From the NCBI RefSeq assembly GCF_002775205.1, contig NC_036460.1:1928056-1992055 (forward strand): a stretch of DNA of 64,000 bases, given 5' to 3'. Source of the stretch: Xiphophorus maculatus (Eukaryota; Chordata; Actinopteri; Cyprinodontiformes; Poeciliidae). The translations under genes were made by a program, and so were the position numbers. The notes beneath the pieces are model-generated. The model saw only the letters and a list, made by a program, of their open reading frames with translations, was not told the origin of the DNA and did no database searches. Of this stretch, positions 55,716 through 64,000 are shown piece after piece; the stretch's first letter is position 1; each line of letters begins with the position of its first letter.

Positions 55716-56120
55716 GTTATCCAAACACAAATTGATTCCGTTTAGATCAACGTTCCTGAGTGAAAACTACGGAGGCCGAGAGGTTCTGTTCTCATTAAAA
55801 GAGTCACATAAACATGTTTACAACGGAAGGAACACGTGTTAATCAGGTGGAGCTCAACTGACCAGCGGAAACCAAAACAGAACCGGAACCAGTAGCAGGT
55901 TACCTGTAATCAGCGTCTAACGCGCTGGTGGTAGTCAGGTGGGCCGAACCGGTTTGTTCCGGTCAGATAGAAACAACAGCAGCTCGGTTCGGACCTGATT
56001 TCCGATAGAGTCCCAGTTAAATCAAAGTCAATTCTGGGTGAATCACAGTGACTCAACACGTTAGCATCTTGCTAGCTACTGAGCTCCGCGCGCTCCGAAG
56101 GGAACAACTGTGACACTCAC

Positions 56121-56280
56121 GGCGTGCACGCGCGTCCTGGCGCGAGGCGGTGGTCCCTGTGATCTCCCCGGTCACGTCACTGCGGTCCGATCACGGTACT
56201 AGTCGTTTAACGTTTATTTCCCGAACCAAAACCAAAACCAACAGCTGCCGCTGCTGCGCCATTTTGGCTCCGATCGAGAC
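56121..56280 (-). promoter_or_regulatory. atg16l1: atg16l1 untranslated first exon and promoter region, with upstream ORF
   Basis: GC-rich, CpG-containing sequence. On the minus strand it ends GTGCACGCC|GTGAGT, a strong donor at 56120, which would splice to CTCTTCCAG|GTGGTG before the ATG at 54961. An upstream ATG at 56262 opens a 23-codon frame closing with TGA at 56191, wholly inside the exon. The exon start is not defined. Confidence 0.6.
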
Positions 56281-57061
56281 TTCCGGGAGAGGCGCGGCGT
56301 GATGACGTCAGAGAGCGTCAAGCAGACCGAGTTCCTCTTCCCGAATTTTTGCAATCCAAATCCTTAAATAGGCATTTTTAGGCTTTAAAATTTCTTGATA
56401 TAAAACGTCATAGCGTATCCGCGTGACTTCTCCTATTAGGTTTTATTTTAGACAAATTACATTTATGGATATAATATTTGCCAAATAGAATAAAGTTTTT
56501 GACAATTTTTTAAATTGTAAAATATATATAGTGCAACTTAATTTTAATGCCACAATACAGTTAAAGTGTTGAATTTTAGTCCAGAAATGTTTAGCACAAA
56601 TACATTCATAGAAAAGATGTGAAAATGTTTTGAATGCATTTGTTTTTCAAATGAAGGATTTATTCGTATAAACAAAGCAAGCGTGATAAAGCCTGTCTGT
56701 GAAAATTAAAGAACTGAAAAGAAACTTTGTTGACATCAAAATCACATAAAAGAATACATTACATTTCTCCAACTTCTTTAGCAATAGGGTTTTGGTATCC
56801 ATAATCTATGTTTGTCTCTGATTAAATATTTGATCCAGTGCGGGTTGAATATTGCGCTGTTTTAGACGTATTGAAAACATATTTAAACCCCCTTGATTAT
56901 AAGAATTTAGAATAGATTTATTCAGTTTTATTTAGTTTCTGCACGACCAGTCCGAGTGACTGCAAAGCCAGAGGTCCTTTCTACCTCAAGTCATCCTCTT
57001 TACTGCCATCTGGTGGCAACTTTAGGGTACTACAGTACAAAAAGAGTAAAAGTGGAGCCCA

Positions 57062-57240
57062 CAGTCGGTCCTGGAGGCCCGGCATCCTGCACGTTTTAGT
57101 TCTCTCCCTGGTGGTACCAACAACCTATTCAGCATGTCAATGTTCTGCTTAGGCCTTCTAACGAGCCATCATTTGATCCAGGTGCGTTAAACCAGGGAGA
57201 GACTAAAACATGCAGGATGCCGGGCCTCCAGGACCCACTT
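57062..57240. mobile_element. MITE with ~45-bp terminal inverted repeats
   Basis: The left arm (57068-57112, GTCCTGGAGGCCCGGCATCC onward to TCTCTCCCTGGT) is mirrored by 57191-57234 (ACCAGGGAGAGACTAAAACA to GGGCCTCCAGGAC) with about one mismatch and one indel. A partial relative of the right arm occurs at 42089-42136. No coding capacity. Confidence 0.88.
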
Positions 57241-57400
57241 TATTATATTCCTTTATTTAACCAGGTAAACCCCGTTGAGATATAGATCTCATTTTCAAGA
57301 GGGACATGGGCAAAAAATTTGCACTACATAGCAACCTGGTTACAAAATAAAAACAAAACTGTGCCCAGCACCCCTGGCTAAAACAAAAAGATAGAAATCA
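57241..57400. repeat. interspersed repeat fragment of common fish type
   Basis: Contains TTTATTTAACCAGGTAAACC then GAGATATAGATCTCATTTTC and AAGAGGGACATGG, a sequence family that recurs in teleost genomes. It directly abuts the MITE. Class not established. Confidence 0.5.
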
Positions 57401-58248
57401 TAATTTGCCCAAATTATCAGTCTTATCAATTATTTGATAAAAAAAAAAAAAACTCGTACAAGTCTACATCAGTATGATCTGTTTGTACTAAAGTCGTTTG
57501 GTTCTTTGTGTATCTGTTCTCTATCTGAAAAACAATTGCACTGTAACGATATGAAAGGTCTGGATTTTTCTTTTCATCCAGTAGGGAAAGAAATACTGTA
57601 AGTTTATTTCCCTGTGTAGCAATCACAGTCTTGTTGACAATATCTGAAGAGCAGAGAGTATGCAAACTTCAATGGTCCTAAAATAAGACCATAGAAGTTT
57701 GGTGTTCCATAGGCATAGAACACCAAACCGGACTCACAAGAATGGGATCAGTAAGTTTTTGTAGATAAGATTAATCTGTCTGATAAATATGCAGACAAGC
57801 AGAGGAAAAACCTGTTGTACCAACTCCTCAACCTACTTAGCAGGGTTGGCTGGTCAGCAGTGAGATAATACAGGACACAAACCTCCATGAAAACAGTTGA
57901 GCCTTTAAGAAAAGCTGTTTCAGTTGAATAGGATTAACAAAGCCGTGACTGAAACGGGTCCAGAATAGATCAAGAGCAGCAGCCAACTGCTTGACCATGA
58001 CCTTCTTTAAAGTCAATGTTACCTGTGTTAATCATCTTCCTAACTCCTGTAATTCACCCTAACACACCATTATTGTTTTTCTGGACCAAACAGTGACGGG
58101 TTGTGACCCAATCTTTACTTATTGCTTATGACTGACTCCAGGCTTTCAGGTAGTTTCCCAGCTGTTCCCAGAACTGGAATCAGATTCTGTGTTCTTATCT
58201 TTAAGCCACTTTAATCATAATGAGTCCTGTGACATTTTGACAGAAAGT

Positions 58249-58485
58249 CCATAGATCAGGGGTCTCAAACTCCAGTCCTCCAGTTGCTGTCCAGCAGTTT
58301 TTAGATGTGCCACAGGTACAAAACCCCGGAATGAAATTGCTTAATATTTCCTCCTCCTTGTGTAGATCAGTTCTCCAGAGCCTTAATGACCTAATTATTC
58401 TATCCAGGTGGTGCAGCAGAGGCACATCTACAAGTTGCAGGGCAGTGGCCCTCCAGGGCTGGAGTTTGACACCTGTGCCATAGAT
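58249..58485. mobile_element. 221-bp hAT MITE with perfect 8-bp target duplication
   Basis: Element 58257-58477. The left end CAGGGGTCTCAAACTCCAG and the inverted right end CACAGGTGTCAAACTCCAG match at 16 of 19 bases. The flanking 8-mer CCATAGAT is duplicated exactly at 58249-58256 and 58478-58485. Length and duplication size fit the hAT superfamily. Any long open frame here spans the insertion and is not a gene. Confidence 0.93.
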
Positions 58486-60526
58486 GATCTCCTAGTTCTT
58501 CCAGGATTGTTAGAACTTGTTCCGAGACGTTCCGGATGTTTATCCATTGCAGTTCTGTCTTGGACAGAACTAGAACCAACTCTGGACTTGGTTTTGGTGT
58601 TGGCATCACACAGAACTTTCAGCAACTCCCAGATCTTCAAAACAGCCAGGATGGCTGATCAGAAAACCTCCCTGCTGGAGTCCGTCCTTCCAGTCCGTAG
58701 TGGATGGTTTTCCTGGAAAAGTGGCTTTTTTGTTGCTTTTTTGCACCAACAGAAACCTGCAGCTGATCCTGAGGACGCTCTGCTCTGGTGGCATTAATCT
58801 GTTGGACGGCTCAAAGGATTTTACCTGCTGTTAATCAATAACTCTATGGAATGGAGTAAATAAGGAACTGCTTCAGACTGAATTGGTTACATTTTATTTA
58901 TTGTTTCTGTGGAGAGTTTTCCGCTTTTCATTCAGAAAATTGATCACAACAGAATGATTAAAAATTAGCCGATCAATAACCTGATCAGTAGCCAATTGCT
59001 TAATAAGTGGTATTTAAAAGTAGCTCGATAAACTCCAGAATGACCCTGCTGAGATTAGATTGGTGATCAGATTATTGATCACAGTGACACTTTAAAAAGC
59101 AATAAAACTTAAAAGTGATTCCAACAGTACACTTGACAGATTCCCTGATCAATAAGTAATAAAACTGACAGAAGCTGTTCAGATCTCAGCCTGCAGAGGG
59201 AACCAGACTGCAGGTGCATCATGGGAAATGGAGTTTAGCAGTAACAGTAATAATTTAGTGGTATGGTTTTCCACCTGCAGGCTGATTCTGTCACTTCCCA
59301 ATCAATCAATACACATCTGATTACTATCATCAATAGCCCACATACACAACTTCTATTAAAAACTGATAAACATTTATAACTGATAGGGAAAACAGCAAAC
59401 ATTCATCAATAATTATTGTAACCCCACTGAAAAATTACCAATAATTGATTAAGTGAAAATGATCAAAACAATTCCTTGAATAATTGATTTAATTACATAA
59501 GAAAAACATCAAAGTTTAATTTTAACATATTTAATTAAAACCTTCTGAGCTCTGATCTGTCAGCTGATCAGCTCACTGATCAATAATCACATCAACCTTA
59601 AAGGAACAGTATCCTACTGACGGCCAATCAGAGGCTCTGCTCCGAGCTCTGGGCGGAGCCAGGAAACAGAACCAGTACAGTCCAAACAGCACATGACGAG
59701 GTGCTGATCTAATGTATTGATCTGTCGGTAATCAGAAACTCGGCAGGTTCTGGATGGTTCTGATCGCCTCCTGTGAAGTTCTGGCTGTTAATGGACTTTG
59801 TGACGGGATCTGAAGTGACGTTAGAATCTGATTGGTGCCGATATTTGGAGAAACACTCAGAGCTTCACCGGAGATGAAGTCCAGAACCAGAACTTCTGCC
59901 TGTATTGATCAGATCAGTGATCAATACAGGCAGAACTACCCAGAACCACAGATCCTCGGAGAAGTTGCTAGTTCGACTGCAGACAGGAAGTTTAAATGTT
60001 TCTCTTTGAAAGAAACGCCAATAATCACATGTCTGAATCATTCCCAATTGATGATCAGTAATAATCAATTACTTTGTTTCTGACAAGAAACCAGGAGCTG
60101 ATCCGTGTCTGGAAATTTAAAATCAGGATTGAATCGGTTTTACCGATTAGTCAGGAGACCTGGACAGGAACCGGTCCCTGAGGACAGGACCAGCTGCAAT
60201 TTGGGTTGAACTTTGAACCTGGAGGGTCTCTGCCAATCAAATGGCTCCTTTAATGAGGTGATCAGTAAGTGGTGATCAATAGAGGTGATCGATGACAAAT
60301 CAGCCAGAGCTCTTATGCTGCAAGGAGAAGAAAACATTTTATTGACGCTGCGAGCTCCGCCTCAGAACTGAAGCTCCGCCCCTTTAGTCGCCTATGACTG
60401 AAGATAATTAACAGATTGTAGGATAATTGATCCAACCTTGGATCACATTCTTGTCACCCTGATGAATCCCTGTAAGAAGAGAGAGCGGATCAGTTCTGAG
60501 TCCGAGCCCCGGTTGACCCGGACCCC
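58486..60526. other. intergenic / 3' flank of the Kunitz gene, rich in TGATCA-type motifs
   Basis: No gene was recognised. TGATCA and GATCAATA recur many times between about 58940 and 60300. A perfect hairpin lies at 59894-59935. Some of this may be 3' UTR of the Kunitz gene. Confidence 0.55.
59894..59935. repeat. perfect 18-bp inverted repeat with 6-nt loop
   Basis: TTCTGCCTGTATTGATCA, loop GATCAG, then the exact complement TGATCAATACAGGCAGAA. A transcript from either strand could form an uninterrupted 18-bp stem. Confidence 0.97.
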
Positions 60527-63500
60527 TCAGGCCTTTGGTTCCGGTTTGGGGCTCTCCGGGATGCTCAGCGAGTCCTGAGACGACAGCTCGTCTGCGATTA
60601 GCCCCCGCTTGTCGCTGGGAGACAGGAAGAGTTTCAGTCAGACGGCGTAAAAAAATAATCCTCAGTGATGCAGACCTGGGCCAGCAGGGGGCGCCGCTAA
60701 GCTTACCTGATGGAGGAGTAGCGGCGGAACTGTCGGCGGCGTCTCACAGTCAAGATGACGAGCGTGGCGAGCAGCAGGGCGGAGATTATTGCCAGAGTGA
60801 CGAAGAGGAAGAAGGCTTCAGGAGAGAGGAGATGAAGGTCACGCTTTACTTTTATTTTGAAAACACCTCACAGGAAGTTTAGGGTCATCTTCAGGTCACC
60901 CTTAATTGCGAACTAATAACCTTCATCATTAGGTTTGTCTGGAACCGATTACAGATGATTGATTTACCAACCAGTAAATCTGTAGGTTGGACTACTTTTA
61001 CTCTGAAAGTCCTAAATGACAGGAAATCCACCATTAGTAAAAGAAAAAAAAGATTCTTGTACAGCTGTGCAGGTTCAGCTGCAGTCAGTGAGGGTCCCAA
61101 GCCCTTATCTAGCATCTCCCACAGATCCAACCTGGGTCCAACACTTTAATATCTCTAACAGTAGAGGGGCAAAGGTCAAACTGAGTCCGCTATATGCTGA
61201 TGACACCATTATATATCCTTCCATTTCCTGCCTGGAAAATGAGTTCTCTTAATTACAGGATCATTTCACCAACATCTAATGTGCCTTCTCTGGTCCCCAT
61301 TTAGGTTAAATAGAAACCTGTAGTGAGATTTTATCCTTGGACGTTGTTTAAGTTGATGGTGTATAAAACTCGAGGTCCTCTGGTATCCGTCATGATGCTA
61401 CACTCCTCAGAGACAACCTGATTTTTCTTTACTGCAACAAATCCTCATCAGATTAAATTGTTCACAATGTTTGATTTTGCATCGACAAGCCTGCTTCAAA
61501 AACTATTTTCAGTTTTATTAGAAAATGTAAATATTTCAGATCTTTGAACAACTGAAGCAGAACCAGACAGACGTGGCTTCGATCACTTAATCTTTCCTTG
61601 GAGAGAAACATGAAAATAATCACAGCAACTTAAGGACGAAGACTAAGGAACTCACCTGCAGCCCATCTGCTTCTGGTTTCATCATGACCATCGAGCCGAC
61701 CTGCAAGACAAGGAACGGATCAAATAATCAGGAGAGACAAACAGGTGACAGGTATTCAGCTCTTCTCATGAACAGTAGGTAAGAACAATCTGATTGGCCC
61801 AGTCCTCACCTGTCCCACTGCACACAGACATGCACTCCTCCTCAGACTCGAACTTGTTGTCGTTCCCACCACAACCGCCGTAGATGAAGGTCTTACAGGA
61901 GGCGGAGTCAGAGTCGTAGAAGAACATGGGGAAGGCGCCGCGGCACATTCCAGACTGATGACTCAAACTGCAACGATCTGACAAAGATGCACAATAATTA
62001 CCAACCGAGTCCATGGAGCCGAAGAACAGCGTCATGTCCAGCCCACTCTCACACCTGTGTCGTCTTCTGGGATCTTCTTGGAGGAAGGCAGGACAGAGAC
62101 TCCTACAGCAAACAATGGGCCATTAGTTCCAGTCTTGCCTGTAGTCTGGAGTCTCTAGGTAGAACTAGACCTGGTACCTCACCTGTACAGGTGGACTTGC
62201 AATGGTTCTCATCCATGTAATTGTTCTTGTTTCCTTTGCAGCCGCCGTAGTAGAAGGTCTGACAGATGCCCATCTCTTTGTTGTAGTACCAGCGCTTAAT
62301 GGAAGCTCTGCATGGACCCTGCTCATACTCCGCTTCACACAGCTCTGCGATCGGGCAACAGCAACACACACAATCAACCAGGAACCCTCCAAAACCCAAA
62401 TGAACCGCCACCCCAGAGTGATCCTCCAAAACAAAGGAATCTCTAGAGAAACCCAGAGGAACTCCAAAGCATCCTTCCAAACATCAAGGAGGAACTTCAG
62501 GACCGTTCCCCAGTGCAGAGCCACCAGGCTTTACTTGTCCCCCAGCAGGCTCAGAGTTGTTGGTTTTAAATAGGGTCTTTATAAACCAGTAGAAGTGACA
62601 GTAAAGAAGCAGGTTTCTAGCTGACCCAGTGAACTGGGCATGAGGAAGTTCACACCAGTTGTGTCGTCCCTGCACCTGCCCAAATTATGACCCCTTCTTG
62701 TGCACCTCCACAATTTTGTAACTCGACACAAAAACACAGTGGGTTTCACTGGTCCCACTGGGCTCAGTAGGTTTTCTGGGGGGAAACCCTGGACCCCGAA
62801 TGTTTCTCCAGAACCAAACTGTTGGATAAATTGTATTTTTAGTAATTATCAAATATTCGTTGTATCATGTAGCCTTGTAGTTACATTTAGATAATGTTTA
62901 ATTATATGCTTTTTCTCTTTTTCTTCTATTTTAAGTAATGTTTCTTTGTGTTAAATAACTTTGATTCCTTCCTGTGACTAAAGCCAGCAGTGAAGCGGAG
63001 ACAACTTTTCTAGCAGAGTTTATTGCCCAGCAATAAACTCTGCTCTCCTGTGTGATATACAACTTGTTTTACTCAACGCCGGCCGTGTCTGGTACTCGAC
63101 TGGAGAAGGATTTAGAGTGTAGATAACATGTGTCTAAATAGTGAATGTCATTAGCGCCGCAACTAGTGATGAATTGTTTTCCCCCTCCCTTTGAGAAGTT
63201 GCAAAGCGGCCAATGTACGAGGGTTTCTGAAAGTAATAAAAAGAAAGGAGCGGACAGATGTGTTTCAGAGCGGTAGGAGATTTGTAACTGAAAGCACATC
63301 TCTGTCCGTTCTCCTCGCGAGAAACAAAGAATCTAACTCTCTTGTCTTTCCTGTGTTTGTTTAAATTGTCTAATAGGTATTTAGACCCGACACAAACCCA
63401 CTAGAACAGTTTGGAGTGAGACGTACCTGCGAACTGATCAGCTGAGATTTCTGCAGGAAACAGAGAAAGAGTTCAGTGAGTAAAAGGTTCATCAATCCTA

Positions 63501-63708
63501 ACTTCCCAGCTTCTTACAAACTGCAGTCCGGAACCATAAACGGACCTGCTTGTTAGTGGAGTTAAATATTGATCTTTGACCTATGAATAAATCGCTGTTT
63601 AACTGAGTTTGAGGAGACTAACCGGACTTGAGTTGGGGGGCCATCCGAGGAGCTTTGGGAGCCGACTCTGGAGCAGAAGTTGGGACGTCTTCAAGCAGAA
63701 CCGAACCT
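60527..63708 (-). CDS. two-Kunitz transmembrane serine protease inhibitor (5' end uncertain)
   Basis: Domain order resembles HAI-2/SPINT2-type inhibitors: Kunitz, Kunitz, membrane helix, short cytoplasmic tail. Exons (minus, approximate): 63625-63708 (SVLLEDVPTSAPESAPKAPR), a small one near 63430-63455, 62185-62345 (Kunitz 1: CEAEYEQGPCRASIKRWYYN ... FYYGGCKGNKNNY), 62050-62105, 61812-61980 (Kunitz 2: CSLSHQSGMCRGAFPMFFYD ... FIYGGCGGNDNKF), about 61660-61700, 60710-60830 (membrane helix FFLFVTLAIISALLLATLVI then RRRRQFRRYSS) and 60527-60614 (DKRGLIADELSSQDSLSIPE, stop at 60527). Each Kunitz domain has its six Cys. The predicted P1 residue is Arg in both (CRA, CRG), so both should block trypsin-like proteases. 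I cannot name the paralogue. The signal peptide was not found and probably lies beyond 64000; a possible exon around 63945-63990 is unproven. Confidence 0.8.
61050..61255 (+). pseudogene. small LINE reverse-transcriptase fragment
   Basis: The plus strand reads SNLGPTLFNISNSRGAKVKL then SPLYADDTIIYPS. The YADD catalytic motif and a preceding LGPxLF-like text are typical of non-LTR polymerases. It is short and lies antisense in an intron of the Kunitz gene; clearly a relic. Confidence 0.7.
62820..63400. other. possible solo-LTR-like region with hairpin and AATAAA
   Basis: An intronic stretch with a perfect inverted repeat at 63012-63044 (arms AGCAGAGTTTATTG / CAATAAACTCTGCT, loop CCCAG) containing AATAAA, followed by text resembling an LTR R/U5 region. 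No matching second LTR, primer site or target duplication was established. Confidence 0.3.
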
Positions 63709-64000
63709 GAACACACAAGTTATTAATGAGACATTAGCAGGTCAGATAAAAGCTTCCCTTCAGATCGATTATTCGTGGTTCCTCTCAGATTTAAAAGTGT
63801 TTTGTTTCACAACATTTCTCAGATGGACAGAACAACGAACTGCTGAACTTTAACACACTTCCTCTCGGCTCCTGTTTTCTCTGCAGAACAAATAAAGCAG
63901 CTTTTGTCTGCAGCCCCGCCCTCCCACCTGTTGTTGTTGGTTATATGAACTGGGAGCGGCGCTGCCCATCTGGACCCTCCCAGTTTGTTTTATGATGGTC

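Noticed and set aside
57426-57665. 79-codon minus-strand frame
   Set aside because: No splice, family or conservation evidence; lies in intergenic repeat-rich DNA.

Overview
The window is nuclear DNA of a ray-finned (teleost) fish. The genes have many short exons with GT..AG introns and best match vertebrate families. The introns carry fish-type tRNA-derived SINEs, LINE reverse-transcriptase debris, hAT-type elements, a decayed fish-type NLR fragment and many micro- and minisatellites. No prokaryotic operon, CRISPR array or viral genome was seen. I read gene structures by eye from splice sites, reading phase and remembered family sequences; no search was run.

Layout: (1) 1-3000, plus strand: the 3' end of masp1, encoding the MASP-3-type serine protease domain, preceded by about 820 bp of an 11-bp pyrimidine minisatellite. 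(2) 4000-6300: a SINE with a clear target duplication, a broken NLR fragment, a broken LINE fragment and a second SINE. (3) 6416-9570 (5' UTR exon possibly near 10745), minus: an unrecognised gene made of tandemly duplicated phase 2-2 exons rich in Glu-Pro/Asp-Pro; one exon holds a hexanucleotide array. (4) 11678-17910, minus: a complete vitamin K-dependent clotting-type protease gene (signal peptide, propeptide, Gla, two EGF domains, activation linker, trypsin-like domain). All exons join in phase. (5) 21472-36333, minus: dgkd (diacylglycerol kinase delta: PH, two C1, catalytic and SAM domains). (6) 37577-41692, minus: sag (visual arrestin), with a TATA box and photoreceptor-type promoter motifs near 42770-42830. 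(7) 46414-54961, minus: atg16l1 (autophagy), with an untranslated first exon near 56121-56270. (8) 60527-63708, minus: a two-Kunitz, single-pass membrane protease inhibitor, probably incomplete at its 5' end.

atg16l1, sag and dgkd lie in the same order and transcriptional direction as in human 2q37.1, which supports all three calls. masp1 and the Gla protease are plasma proteases (complement and coagulation) and the Kunitz protein is a protease inhibitor; their closeness may be coincidental.

The most novel items are the tandem-exon Glu/Asp-Pro gene, a 15-bp coding minisatellite in the Gla protease that repeats an in-phase splice donor seven times, a MASP-3 protease domain split by two introns, and several unusually clean inverted repeats.
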